DNA of 64,000 nt from Paraferrimonas sp. SM1919. GTDB lineage: Bacteria > Pseudomonadota > Gammaproteobacteria > Enterobacterales > Shewanellaceae. This document shows positions 43,783 through 52,760 of this stretch, piece after piece; within the stretch, counting starts at the first letter, position 1, and every line of letters starts with the position of its first letter. The stretch lies in the NCBI RefSeq assembly GCF_010993985.1, contig NZ_WINH01000003.1, forward strand, positions 62,001-126,000. The letters are read 5' to 3'. The translations under genes and the position numbers were made by a program. A model generated the notes under the pieces. That model searched no databases. It was not told where the DNA came from and was given only the letters and a program-made list of their open reading frames with translations.

Positions 43783-45255
43783 ATGGATGTCGTAATGCAA
43801 GCCAAACCAATTACTCTAACTTTAGCTCTAGTCCCATTATTCATACTCATCACCCTGCTTAGTGCTTCTCTATACCTATTTGGTGATAATAGCTCCCAAG
43901 GCGCCAATCAAATAGCGTTGATCATAAGTGCCTGTGTCGCCATTTTTATTGGATTTTATATAAAACTTGATTGGGATACTATTGAACATGCCATTATCCA
44001 AAGTGTTGGTCTGGCGATGGGGGCTATGATGATATTATTTGCCGTAGGTGCATTAATAGGAACCTGGATTTTAAGTGGCACTGTTCCTACCATGATCTAT
44101 TACGGTCTTAATATTTTATCTCCAGATTACTTTTACCCTGCTTGCTGTATTTTGAGTGCCGTCATTGCCCTGAGTATTGGCAGTTCATGGACCGTTGCAG
44201 GAACCATTGGTATAGCCCTCATTGGTATTGCTCAAACCCTTGGGTTATCAGTCGAGATCACCGCCGGTGCGATTATAAGTGGCGCCTATTTTGGCGATAA
44301 AATGTCGCCATTATCGGATACCACCAATTTAGCGCCTGCCGTTGCTGGCAGTGAATTATTTGCACATATTAAACATATGTTATGGACAGCTCTCCCCTCT
44401 TTATTAATTGCTTTAGTTGGATTTTTCTTAATCACATCTGCAGAGTCATCTGCCCAGATAAGCAATGAAATAAATAGTGCTTTAACCACACTTGAGAACA
44501 ATTACTCGCCCTCTTTTATCTTACTGAGTCCATTGGCTTTAGTATTATATTTAGCATATAAGAAAGTACCTGCCTTTATATCTATAATCATTGGTGCGCT
44601 TTTTGGGGGGGTGATTGCTTTAATTTTCCAACCGCATCATGTCATCCAACTCGCCAGCTCTGTAGAGTTATCAACCCCGTTACAGATGATAAAAGGCCTA
44701 TGGATCGCCTTGTTCTCAGGCAATATTGCAAATACTGGTGACATGGCAATAGATGCCTTACTCTCTCGCGGTGGAATGAGCTCAATGGTAACCACTATCT
44801 GGTTGGTAATAAGTGCCATGATCTTTGGTGGCGCCATGGAGGTTATTGGCGCCCTAGAAAGAATTTTGCAAAGTCTGTTAAGTTTTGTGCACAGTACCAC
44901 TAGCTTAATAATTACTACTTTAGCAACTTGTATTGGCGCAAATATGATCACCGGTGATCAATACATTGCCATAGTTTTACCAGGGCGACTATTAAAGATG
45001 GAGTATCAAAATCGTAACCTAGCGCCGGTCAATCTAAGTCGTGCTATTGAAGATTCTGCCACTATGACCAGCCCACTTGTACCTTGGAATACCTGTGGTG
45101 CCTTTATGGCCGCCACCCTAGGTGTTGCCACATTAGACTACCTACCCTATGCCTTTTTCAATCTAGTTTGTCCTGCTATTGCAGCCATTTATGCGATTAA
45201 GCTGTTTAAGGTTGAGCCTTTAGAAGGACTTGAGCAAGCTCACTACAGCCGATAA
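43783..45255 (+). CDS. NhaC-family Na+/H+ antiporter
   Basis: A 490-residue inner-membrane carrier with about 12 hydrophobic segments. The NhaC signature is clear: SGAYFGDKMSPLSDTTNLAPA (about 166-186), and later NMITGDQYIAIVLPGRLL and AIEDSATMTSPLVPWNTCG. It exchanges sodium for protons, as is useful in seawater. ATG 43783 has no clear Shine-Dalgarno sequence; an ATG 12 bp downstream is an alternative. The gene abuts hairpin cluster 2. Confidence 0.93.
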   Translation: MDVVMQAKPITLTLALVPLFILITLLSASLYLFGDNSSQGANQIALIISACVAIFIGFYIKLDWDTIEHAIIQSVGLAMGAMMILFAVGALIGTWILSGTVPTMIYYGLNILSPDYFYPACCILSAVIALSIGSSWTVAGTIGIALIGIAQTLGLSVEITAGAIISGAYFGDKMSPLSDTTNLAPAVAGSELFAHIKHMLWTALPSLLIALVGFFLITSAESSAQISNEINSALTTLENNYSPSFILLSPLALVLYLAYKKVPAFISIIIGALFGGVIALIFQPHHVIQLASSVELSTPLQMIKGLWIALFSGNIANTGDMAIDALLSRGGMSSMVTTIWLVISAMIFGGAMEVIGALERILQSLLSFVHSTTSLIITTLATCIGANMITGDQYIAIVLPGRLLKMEYQNRNLAPVNLSRAIEDSATMTSPLVPWNTCGAFMAATLGVATLDYLPYAFFNLVCPAIAAIYAIKLFKVEPLEGLEQAHYSR

Positions 45256-45261
45256 GAAACG

Positions 45262-45560
45262 AGAGCCGAGAGCGGCTTCGCCTTTGAGAACGCTACTGCG
45301 TAGCTCGAGGATTACGGATTACGGATTACGGATTACGGATTACGGATTACGGATTACGGATTACGGATTACGGATTACGGATTACGGATTACGGATTACG
45401 GATTACGGATTACGCTCTTTCAGTATTCTGTTTTCCGTATTCAGTAATCAAGCTTTTTCTCGAAGTCACGAAGTGACGGACTCGCAGGACGCAGTCCGCT
45501 CTCGAGCCACGAAGTGGCGTTCTCGTAGCTGAGAAGTAGCGCCCTAGAAACGAAGTGCAC
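45262..45560. repeat. Cluster of GNA/TNC triloop mini-hairpins with tandem repeat (cluster 2)
   Basis: Hairpins are GGC-TTC-GCC (45274-45282), GCTAC-TGC-GTAGC (45292-45304), GTCAC-GAA-GTGAC (45465-45477), GGAC-GCA-GTCC (45487-45497) and GCCAC-GAA-GTGGC (45506-45518). The first two lie in a block nearly identical to 3995-4046. The GGATTAC array (45309-45413) interrupts the cluster. It begins a few bases past the nhaC stop and ends beside the tRNA-Ser terminator. Any reading frame here is a by-product of the repeats. Confidence 0.8.
45309..45413 (+). repeat. Tandem repeat (GGATTAC) x 15
   Basis: Fifteen perfect, uninterrupted copies of the 7-mer GGATTAC (105 bp). Perfection implies recent expansion or contraction by slippage. 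Unit length 7 would shift a reading frame, but no gene covers it. Confidence 0.97.
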
Positions 45561-45562
45561 TT

Positions 45563-45605
45563 AAAACGCAAAAAGCCTGCTCGATGAGCAGGCTTTTTGC
45601 GTTTT
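45563..45605. terminator. Terminator of tRNA-Ser copy 2
   Basis: A 20-bp perfect stem (arms 45563-45582 and 45586-45605; core AAAAAGCCTGCTC, loop GAT) starts 4 bp beyond the CCA end and carries A- and T-runs on both sides. Confidence 0.85.
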
Positions 45606-45608
45606 ATA

Positions 45609-45699
45609 TGGCGGAGAGATAGGGATTTGAACCCTAGATAGGCTATTAACCTATGCCGGTTTTCAAGACCGGTGCTTTCAACCACTCAGCCATCTCTCC
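45609..45699 (-). tRNA. tRNA-Ser(TGA), copy 2
   Basis: It is identical over 91 nt to the gene at 26571-26661, with encoded CCA and anticodon TGA. The identity, and the similar promoter, suggest gene conversion or a recent duplication. This copy has no relics downstream; hairpin cluster 2 lies there instead. Confidence 0.97.
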
Positions 45700-45711
45700 G
45701 AAGCGGCTTGG

Positions 45712-45740
45712 ATAATAGGGTTTTATGCTGTGCTTGTAAA
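45712..45740 (-). promoter_or_regulatory. Promoter of tRNA-Ser copy 2
   Basis: On the minus strand TTTACA and TATTAT are separated by 17 bases, the same layout as copy 1 although the spacer sequence differs. Confidence 0.65.
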
Positions 45741-45828
45741 CCACTTTTTTGTAAAAAACAATTGAATGATCAACTTTTAAACCAACCGCCCAGTAATCAC
45801 CCAATAAACTCTCAGCAATGGCATCAAA

Positions 45829-45851
45829 AAAGCCCGCATGATGCGGGCTTT
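45829..45851 (-). terminator. Terminator of nadA
   Basis: AAAGCCCGC and GCGGGCTTT pair around ATGAT, 20 bp past the nadA stop, with a T-run on the minus strand. Confidence 0.8.
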
Positions 45852-45871
45852 GAAATATCTTTGCTATAAAA

Positions 45872-46945
45872 TTAAGCGTTACCTTTTACCTTCATATTAA
45901 GATTTTTTGAAAAATCTAACATGCGGTTTAATGGTATAAGTGCTTGCTCAGCCAATGCTTCATCGACAAAAATTTCATGCTCAGTTTTATCTTCACTAGA
46001 TAATGCAGCTTCAATCGCTTGCAAGCCATTCATCGCCATCCAAGGACAATGAGCACAACTCTTACAGGTTGCACCATTGCCGCCTGTTGGCGCTTCAATG
46101 AAAGTCTTATTCGGAGCAAGTTGCTGCATCTTGTAGAAGATACCGCGATCGGTAGCCACAATGAATTTTTCATTCGGCAACTCTTGGCTCGCCTTAATCA
46201 ACTGTGAAGTAGACCCTACAGCATCGGCCATTTCAACCACTGATGCTGGTGATTCAGGGTGGACTAAAACCGCAGCATCTGGGTGTAGGGCTTTCATGTC
46301 CATCAGTGCCTTAGCGCTGAACTCATCATGAACAATACACTCGCCCTGCCATAACAGCATATCTGCACCAGTTTGCTTAGAAATGTAAGAACCTAAGTGA
46401 CGGTCTGGACCCCAGATAATTTTCTTATCTTCCCCGTCTAGGTGATCCACAATTTCAAGGGCAATAGATGATGTCACAACCCAATCAGCACGAGCTTTAA
46501 CCGCCGCTGAGGTGTTAGCGTAAACCACTACTGTATGATCTGGGTGCTGATCACAGAAGTCCGAAAACTCATCAATTGGACAACCTAAGTCTAATGAACA
46601 GGTCGCTTCTAGAGTTGGCATTAAAATACGCTTTTCAGGGCTTAAGATCTTGGCTGTTTCACCCATAAATTTAACACCCGCAATAATCAATGTCTTTGCG
46701 GGGTGTTCAGCACCAAAACGTGCCATCTCTAAAGAGTCAGAAACACAACCACCTGTTTCTTCGGCTAATGCTTGAATTTCAGGATCGGTGTAGTAATGGG
46801 CAACAAGTACCGCATCCTCTTGCTTAAGCAACTGCTTAATACGAGCAATATAGTCAGCCTTTTCTTGGGCATTCAATGGCGCTGGTTGCGCTGGAAATGG
46901 GAAACACGTGCCTTCAAGTTTAATAGGGGTACTGCTCTGGCTCAT
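45872..46945 (-). CDS. nadA: Quinolinate synthase
   Basis: A 357-residue enzyme that condenses iminoaspartate and dihydroxyacetone phosphate to quinolinate in NAD synthesis. The three iron-sulphur cysteine regions are visible: [21 protein letters not shown] and [11 protein letters not shown]. The N-terminus has [20 protein letters not shown] chose the ATG beginning MSQSS at 46945; the frame opens with TTG 12 bp earlier. It is a single gene. Confidence 0.97.
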   Translation of the reverse strand: MSQSSTPIKLEGTCFPFPAQPAPLNAQEKADYIARIKQLLKQEDAVLVAHYYTDPEIQALAEETGGCVSDSLEMARFGAEHPAKTLIIAGVKFMGETAKILSPEKRILMPTLEATCSLDLGCPIDEFSDFCDQHPDHTVVVYANTSAAVKARADWVVTSSIALEIVDHLDGEDKKIIWGPDRHLGSYISKQTGADMLLWQGECIVHDEFSAKALMDMKALHPDAAVLVHPESPASVVEMADAVGSTSQLIKASQELPNEKFIVATDRGIFYKMQQLAPNKTFIEAPTGGNGATCKSCAHCPWMAMNGLQAIEAALSSEDKTEHEIFVDEALAEQALIPLNRMLDFSKNLNMKVKGNA

Positions 46946-47034
46946 AAGATCTCGCAATAGTTAACATAACAATTTTGTGATTATATCATTGAATTAGGTT
47001 TAAATTTAAGTGTCAGCTGTCTCATATTTTGCAA

Positions 47035-48072
47035 CTAACGCGCTAAAGACTGCCAAAACTGCTGCAATGGCGTACCGGAGTACTTAAGACCAAGTAACAT
47101 GATTCGCTGTCCTACTGCGACCTTAGCATTCGGGAAAATAATGGCTTCTCCCTGCTGGGCGTAGGTATTAACCGTATCAATTGATAGTAGCTCACCTTGG
47201 TTAAATTCGGTGAAATTACAAACATCATTGGCAAAGTTGAGTTGGCATTGATCTGACTGTTTATTGATTTCACGGTTAATCTTATATACCTGTAAATCAT
47301 CAGACTGACATTGTTGTTGATTAATCACTTTGGTCAATCCATTACTGATCAGCTTTTTAATAAAAGCCTCTGCCCCAGCAAAGTCTTGTCGGTTATTCGT
47401 TCCAAAGGGTTTTGCTTTTCCCAACTCCACGGTAAATGCCATGGCTTTGCATGATTCTTGGGAAAAATAACTGTAAGTGGTCGTTGGGCAATTATGCAGC
47501 AATACGCCATCTAAGCCTAATCCCTTCAACACATTAAAGGCCTGTAGCTGGTATTGGCCATCTGCTTGATAAGGATAGATGGCAAAGCGGCTCAGGGTGG
47601 AGTCTCGGATGGCGCAGTGTAAATCTAAATGGAGTTTACAGTCTTGGTATTGTTTAAAAAAATCTAGACTCACCTGTTCAAGTTGCATCGCCCTGTCAGC
47701 CTCATCACCTGTGTAGTTAGTGTGGGCACCACTAAACAATCGGTTCATATTGTCTTTGACTTCCCGAACCCCTGCCCTGATGCCAGTTAAATTCCCGAAT
47801 TGGAACATCACTGGGACAGAAACGTTTATTATGCCTTGGGCTATTTGAGCAATAATCCTATCCAACATTTCAATAGGCGCAGTTTCATTGCCGTGTACGC
47901 CAGCACTTAATAATAAAGCTTCGCTGTTAATATCCGCTTGCTTTGGTGTCATGCAAAGCACGCCTGGCAACAAATGTTCTATAGTGCAATGGCCTACTGC
48001 ATGGGATTGTGGCTTAAAGTCTTGCTCTGGCTGGGAAAGTGTGTACTGTAAAAATTCCGTTAAATACATCAT
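47035..48072 (-). CDS. astE: Succinylglutamate desuccinylase
   Basis: A zinc-dependent deacylase of about 345 residues (M14-like AstE/AspA family), the last step of arginine degradation by the AST route. SAGVHGNETAPIEMLD carries the His and Glu zinc ligands, followed by DNMNRLF and LHLDLHCAIR. The frame is open to 48162, but homologues begin close to MYLTEFLQYTLSQP, so I prefer the ATG at 48070-48072. No other ast genes lie nearby. Confidence 0.88.
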   Translation of the reverse strand: MMYLTEFLQYTLSQPEQDFKPQSHAVGHCTIEHLLPGVLCMTPKQADINSEALLLSAGVHGNETAPIEMLDRIIAQIAQGIINVSVPVMFQFGNLTGIRAGVREVKDNMNRLFSGAHTNYTGDEADRAMQLEQVSLDFFKQYQDCKLHLDLHCAIRDSTLSRFAIYPYQADGQYQLQAFNVLKGLGLDGVLLHNCPTTTYSYFSQESCKAMAFTVELGKAKPFGTNNRQDFAGAEAFIKKLISNGLTKVINQQQCQSDDLQVYKINREINKQSDQCQLNFANDVCNFTEFNQGELLSIDTVNTYAQQGEAIIFPNAKVAVGQRIMLLGLKYSGTPLQQFWQSLAR

Positions 48073-48202
48073 TAGGGTTTTGGCATCCTGCTTAACAATT
48101 AAGGGGTACTTTAACTTAAATATTTTACTTGAGAAAGTCATCCAACTGTAGATAATGGACATATAGACGTCTAAACATCTAAAAATTATAAGAGAGATTG
48201 AT

Positions 48203-48685
48203 ATGAAAGCGACATTCGGTGCAGGCTGTTTTTGGGGTGTAGAAGTATTCTTTAAGGAATTAACCGGAGTACAAGACGCCGTATGTGGCTATATGGGCGG
48301 AGAGTTAGACAATCCCAGTTATCCTGAGGTAAAACAAGGCAACACAGGCCATGCAGAAGTGGTTGAAGTCACCTTTGATGAAAGCCAAATTAGCTATGAA
48401 CAATTAGTATTGGCTTTTTGGAAAAACCACGACCCTACCACCCTAAATAAACAAGGTATCGATGAAGGCACACAGTATCGCAGTGCGATATTCTTCCATA
48501 ATGAAGAACAACAGCGTATTGCCGAGGCGTCTAAGGCATATCAACAAGCCAATAATCCAAGATTTGCCAGCAAAACCATTGTTACCGAGATCACTGCGGC
48601 TTCTACTTTCTATGAGGCAGAAGACTATCATCAAAGTTATTTTGAGAAGAATAACTTACCAAGCTGTCATATTGCGTTTGAATAA
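48203..48685 (+). CDS. msrA: Peptide methionine sulfoxide reductase A
   Basis: A 160-residue repair enzyme reducing methionine-S-sulfoxide. The active-site motif GAGCFWG places the catalytic Cys at residue 9. YMGGELDNPSYPEV, GHAEVVEV and AEDYHQSYF follow as usual. It has no signal peptide, so it acts in the cytosol. The only other Cys residues are at 28 (AVCGY) and 155 (PSCH); the latter is a candidate for resolving the active site. Confidence 0.95.
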   Translation: MKATFGAGCFWGVEVFFKELTGVQDAVCGYMGGELDNPSYPEVKQGNTGHAEVVEVTFDESQISYEQLVLAFWKNHDPTTLNKQGIDEGTQYRSAIFFHNEEQQRIAEASKAYQQANNPRFASKTIVTEITAASTFYEAEDYHQSYFEKNNLPSCHIAFE

Positions 48686-48702
48686 ATAGTTTGCTGATAA
48701 AC

Positions 48703-48727
48703 AAAGCCCCGCTAAATGCGGGGCTTT
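48703..48727. terminator. Bidirectional terminator between msrA and dbpA
   Basis: AAAGCCCCGC-TAAAT-GCGGGGCTTT lies between convergent genes. Confidence 0.85.
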
Positions 48728-48738
48728 AATGTTTTGGT

Positions 48739-50163
48739 TTAACGTTTTTGGCGGTAGCGAGCTTTGGCCTGCTTAGGCATCCCCGTAACCACTCTGGCTT
48801 TAAAAGTTTTGCCTTTAATTTTACCTTTTTCTAAACGTTTTAGTGCCAGTGATTCCAGATTAGCTTTAACCGCAACAAACGCACGCATATCAAACAAGGC
48901 AATTTTACCTAAATCATCACCGGTGATGCCCTTACCTGCGGTTAACGCGCCAACAATATCCCCCGGTCTTACTTTGTGTTTTTTACCGCCATCGATTTCT
49001 AGGGTGACCATTTTGGCTTGTAAACCAAAGTGAGGGTTCAGTTGTGGCAGAGGTTCTACGGTAATTTCGCGTTCTAGGTACTCTTCAAGTAACAGAAATT
49101 TACGGTGCTCGCGACTCTCATTGTATAAGCTACAGGCCATACCCTCTTTACCCGCACGCCCCGTTCGACCAACACGGTGCACATGCACTTCCGTGTCTCT
49201 GGCGAGGTGATAGTTGATCACCATATCTAAGTCACTAATGTCTAAACCACGGGCCGCCACATCGGTCGCCACCAGCACCCTAGCACTGCCATTAGCAAAA
49301 CGAACTAAGGTTTGATCACGGCCACGCTGATCTAGATCGCCATGTAAAGGTAATGCGCTGAAGTCTTTATTAATAAGAAGATCGGTCAACTCTTTAACTT
49401 CAGCTTTAGTATTACAGAACACCACCGATTGCTCTGGCTGATATTGCTGTAGAATTGCCATCACCCCTTGTGGTCTCTCATCGTTACCAGAAACAGCGAA
49501 GAAATGCTGCTTAATCAAGTTGTTGTTAGTACTGCCTGCAACTTTAATATGCTCAGGGCGAGCCATGTAATCATTAGCAATTTGAGCGATGCCTTCAGGA
49601 AAAGTAGCGCTGAATAGTAAGGTTTGCGGCTTACGACGAATGTTATAAATAATATTGTCTACCGCTTCATTAAAACCCATCTCTAGCATGCGGTCGGCTT
49701 CATCAAGTACCAGAGTTTCCACATTAGTTAAATCTAAAGTGCCACGACTTAAATGATCTTCAATTCGACCTGGGGTCCCCACAATAATATGAGCGCCGTG
49801 TTCTAACGAGCCAATCTGTGGCCCCATTGGGACACCACCACACAGGGTAAGAATTTTAATATTGTGAATACCACGGGCCAGCTTTCTTAATTCTTTGGCC
49901 ACCTGATCGGCCAACTCACGGGTTGGGCATAATACTAAAGACTGAATGCGAAAACGGCGAACATTAAGCTTGTTTAAAAGACCTAAACCAAACGCCGCTG
50001 TCTTACCCGAACCCGTTTTCGCCTGAGCAATGACATCTTTACCCTCAAGTACATGCGGTAAAGACTGGGCTTGAATCGGCGTCATGCTCTCATAGCCCAA
50101 AGTATCAAGGGTATGGATCAGTTCATCATGCAAGGGTAATTGGGCAAATTGGGTCAGTTCCAA
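48739..50163 (-). CDS. dbpA: ATP-dependent RNA helicase DbpA
   Basis: A 474-residue DEAD-box helicase. AKTGSGKT, PTRELA, DEADRMLE, SAT and HRVGRTGRAG lie in the core, and the C-terminal DbpA RNA-binding domain (about 400-474) contains VGALTAGKGITGDDLGKI. DbpA binds hairpin 92 of 23S rRNA during large-subunit assembly. The start codon is TTG at 50163, with AAGGA 7 bases upstream; no ATG is available. Confidence 0.95.
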   Translation of the reverse strand: MELTQFAQLPLHDELIHTLDTLGYESMTPIQAQSLPHVLEGKDVIAQAKTGSGKTAAFGLGLLNKLNVRRFRIQSLVLCPTRELADQVAKELRKLARGIHNIKILTLCGGVPMGPQIGSLEHGAHIIVGTPGRIEDHLSRGTLDLTNVETLVLDEADRMLEMGFNEAVDNIIYNIRRKPQTLLFSATFPEGIAQIANDYMARPEHIKVAGSTNNNLIKQHFFAVSGNDERPQGVMAILQQYQPEQSVVFCNTKAEVKELTDLLINKDFSALPLHGDLDQRGRDQTLVRFANGSARVLVATDVAARGLDISDLDMVINYHLARDTEVHVHRVGRTGRAGKEGMACSLYNESREHRKFLLLEEYLEREITVEPLPQLNPHFGLQAKMVTLEIDGGKKHKVRPGDIVGALTAGKGITGDDLGKIALFDMRAFVAVKANLESLALKRLEKGKIKGKTFKARVVTGMPKQAKARYRQKR

Positions 50164-50350
50164 GGGAATGTCCTTTTATTAGTAAAGCTTAACTGTAGTC
50201 TCGAAAAGCCAGTCTAGCTAGGGCCACAGTAGTCAAAGGCGCGTAGACTATCAAAAAAGCCATAGATAAGAAAGCAATTGCAATCGCACCTATAAGCAAT
50301 TTCAGCACGTTAAGATAAACTGAAAGAGACTCAACCGCATGGGGAAAAAT

Positions 50351-50947
50351 ATGCAGACCTTATTTACTCACTGTCTTTTATTGTGTGTATCGTTAATCAT
50401 TAGTAGCTTTGCACAAGGATCCGAAGTGCCCAATATTGATTTTAAATTGAGTGTTGAAATTGAAGGGTTAGCCAAGGTAAGTGACGACCATATAAACGCG
50501 ATCAATGAACTCACCAGAGCAATAGAGCAGTTAGCACAATCGCCGCAATTATCTGAAGCAGACAGACAATTTTTGTCTTTGAGTTTAAAACAACTTAATA
50601 GCAGCGTTGCTGACATGGCAACAACCATGACTGGCCTACCACAAATTGTTGAGCAAACGACTGCTCCAGTGGTCACTAAAAGCCATCAACTGCTCGATAA
50701 GCTACTTATTTATAGTGTGATTTGTTTAGTTTTAGTCGTTTCCTTGGTTTTAGCAGCCCTATTGGGGTTTTATTACAGCACTGTCAAACCTGCAACAAAC
50801 TTAATCAAGCAAATGAACGATGACAGCTTAAAACTCAGTGACAACTTAAAGACTGCAAGCCTAGCCTTGAGTGTGGCCACTCAACAGCAAAATCGACAAC
50901 ATACCAATAAACATCAACTGCGCCGACCGCTGCGGCGCACATTGTAA
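50351..50947 (+). CDS. Hypothetical exported membrane-anchored protein
   Basis: I do not recognise a family. The 198 residues contain a signal peptide (cleaved near AQG-SE, about residue 21-24), a helical segment with Leu and Gln (about 30-105), one transmembrane helix (about 118-142) and a helical, basic C-terminus ending RRPLRRTL. The coiled-coil and membrane layout recalls a sensor fragment without a signalling domain. ATG 50351 has GGGG upstream; ATG 50339 is also in frame. It converges on the acyl-CoA operon, 7 bp away. Confidence 0.65.
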   Translation: MQTLFTHCLLLCVSLIISSFAQGSEVPNIDFKLSVEIEGLAKVSDDHINAINELTRAIEQLAQSPQLSEADRQFLSLSLKQLNSSVADMATTMTGLPQIVEQTTAPVVTKSHQLLDKLLIYSVICLVLVVSLVLAALLGFYYSTVKPATNLIKQMNDDSLKLSDNLKTASLALSVATQQQNRQHTNKHQLRRPLRRTL

Positions 50948-50954
50948 TCATTCG

Positions 50955-52748
50955 TTAAAATGCAAAATGTTCACTTTCTAGAGCCATCATAGAGTGACCA
51001 CCATTTTCAATACACAGGGCGTGGGATAGCGCCCTTGGAAGAATACGATCAAAATAAAACTGGCCTGCAATGAGTTTAGATTGGTAAAAATCCTGCTCCG
51101 TTGCGGAAGACTGTAAAGATTGTTGGGCTTTTAGCATCATCTTTAACCAGTAATAACCATAAAGCACATAACCCAAAAACATTAAATAATCGACCGATGC
51201 CGCCCCCACCTCATCGGCATTGTCTTGGGCCTTAACAGAGATTTGTTTGGTCATGCTTTGCAGGCGTGTACAGTATTCTCCCAATATCCCAGATAATGCA
51301 CTAAACTGTTGATATTCAGAAGCTTCGACTAAAAAGCTGGTGATCTCTGAAATGCTCGCTGCTAACAATTTTCCTTGCGAGCCTAGTACTTTTCGAGCTA
51401 ACAAATCAATTGCCTGAATACCTGTAGTGCCTTCATACAAACATGAGATCTTGGTGTCTCGCATCAACTGCTCCATCCCCCACTCACTGATGTAACCATG
51501 ACCACCGAATACTTGGACACCATGACTGGTTGCCTCCATTGCGGTCTCAGTAGCAAAAGCTTTAGCTACAGGAGTTAACAACGCGAGTTTCGCTTCTGCC
51601 GCTGCTTTTTCAAGATCACTGCCTCGATGAGACTTATCTATGGTAAGGGCTAAATCGTAAATCATGGCACGTCCACCCTCAGCAAATACTTTTTGGGTTA
51701 ACAGCATTCGTCGAACATCTGGATGAACAATAATGGGATCCGCAACTCCATCAGGATTTTTTACTCCTGAAACACTGCGCATCTGTAAGCGTTCTTTTGC
51801 ATAAGCTAACGCCCCTTGGAAAGCGGCTTCCGATGCCGCTAGCCCCTCACCACCTACCGCCAAGCGAGCTGAGTTCATAAAAGTGAACATCATGTTTAAG
51901 CCACGGTTGACCTCGCCAATTAAGTAGCCTTTGGCATTATCAAAATTGATTACACAAGTGGCAGAAGCTTTAATGCCCATCTTGTGTTCAATAGAGCCGA
52001 CACTGACGCCATTTCTATCGGACTTTTCACCTTCATCAGTGACATTAAACTTAGGCACCGCAAACAGTGAAATCCCCTTAGTCCCAGCAGGAGAGCCAGG
52101 AATACGGGCAATTACAATATGAACGATATTGTCAGACAGATCATGGTCCCCAGCAGAAATAAAAATTTTGGTGCCGTTTAAGCGATAACTGCCATCATCA
52201 TTAAGCTCAGCTTTACAACGTAATAAGCCTAAATCCGTTCCTGCATGGGGCTCTGTTAAGCACATAGTACCTGTCCATTGACCAGAAACTAATTTTGGCA
52301 AGAACATTTGCTTTTGCTGCTCTGAGCCATGTTTTTCCAGAGTGGCCATACAGCCATGGGACAGTCCTGGATACATAGCAAAACTATGATTGGCACTGCT
52401 TAGCATTTCATTCACTATGGTGTGAATCGAATGGGGCAAGCCCTGCCCGCCATAATCAATATTTTGTGCTAAAGTCGGCCAGCCACCTTCTACGTATTTT
52501 TGATAGGCTTGTTTAAAGCCTTTAGGTGTCGTAACAATCCCATTTTCAAAGTGACACCCTTCTTGATCACCTGATATATTAAGAGGCGCAATTTCTTCAG
52601 AAACAAATTTGGCAGCTTCACTAAGGATGGCATCAAACATATCTGCAGTAGCGTCTTCATAACCCAATTTTGCATATAAGTTGTGACAATCATAAAGCTC
52701 TTGCATCACAAACTTAATATCTCTAAGCGGTGCTTTATACTCAGGCAT
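50955..52748 (-). CDS. Acyl-CoA dehydrogenase, DmdC-like
   Basis: A 597-residue acyl-CoA dehydrogenase with an additional C-terminal domain. Visible motifs are CLTEPHAGTDLGLLRCKA (FAD and substrate region), GTKIFISAGDHDLSDN and GVQVFGGHGYISEWGMEQLMRD with the catalytic base region. Length and N-terminus (YKAPLRDIKFVMQEL) match the DmdC family, known from 3-methylmercaptopropionyl-CoA and fatty acyl-CoA oxidation. It is the last gene of a six-gene operon. The substrate cannot be fixed. Confidence 0.92.
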   Translation of the reverse strand: MPEYKAPLRDIKFVMQELYDCHNLYAKLGYEDATADMFDAILSEAAKFVSEEIAPLNISGDQEGCHFENGIVTTPKGFKQAYQKYVEGGWPTLAQNIDYGGQGLPHSIHTIVNEMLSSANHSFAMYPGLSHGCMATLEKHGSEQQKQMFLPKLVSGQWTGTMCLTEPHAGTDLGLLRCKAELNDDGSYRLNGTKIFISAGDHDLSDNIVHIVIARIPGSPAGTKGISLFAVPKFNVTDEGEKSDRNGVSVGSIEHKMGIKASATCVINFDNAKGYLIGEVNRGLNMMFTFMNSARLAVGGEGLAASEAAFQGALAYAKERLQMRSVSGVKNPDGVADPIIVHPDVRRMLLTQKVFAEGGRAMIYDLALTIDKSHRGSDLEKAAAEAKLALLTPVAKAFATETAMEATSHGVQVFGGHGYISEWGMEQLMRDTKISCLYEGTTGIQAIDLLARKVLGSQGKLLAASISEITSFLVEASEYQQFSALSGILGEYCTRLQSMTKQISVKAQDNADEVGAASVDYLMFLGYVLYGYYWLKMMLKAQQSLQSSATEQDFYQSKLIAGQFYFDRILPRALSHALCIENGGHSMMALESEHFAF

Positions 52749-52760
52749 AAAGTTAGTCCT

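Noticed and set aside
45309..45413. CRISPR array
   Set aside because: The repeats are adjacent 7-mers with no spacers, and no cas genes are present.
45230..45532. A 100-codon frame with repeated RITDYGL units
   Set aside because: It is a translation of the GGATTAC array and starts inside nhaC. The unit of 7 bases simply gives a 7-residue period.
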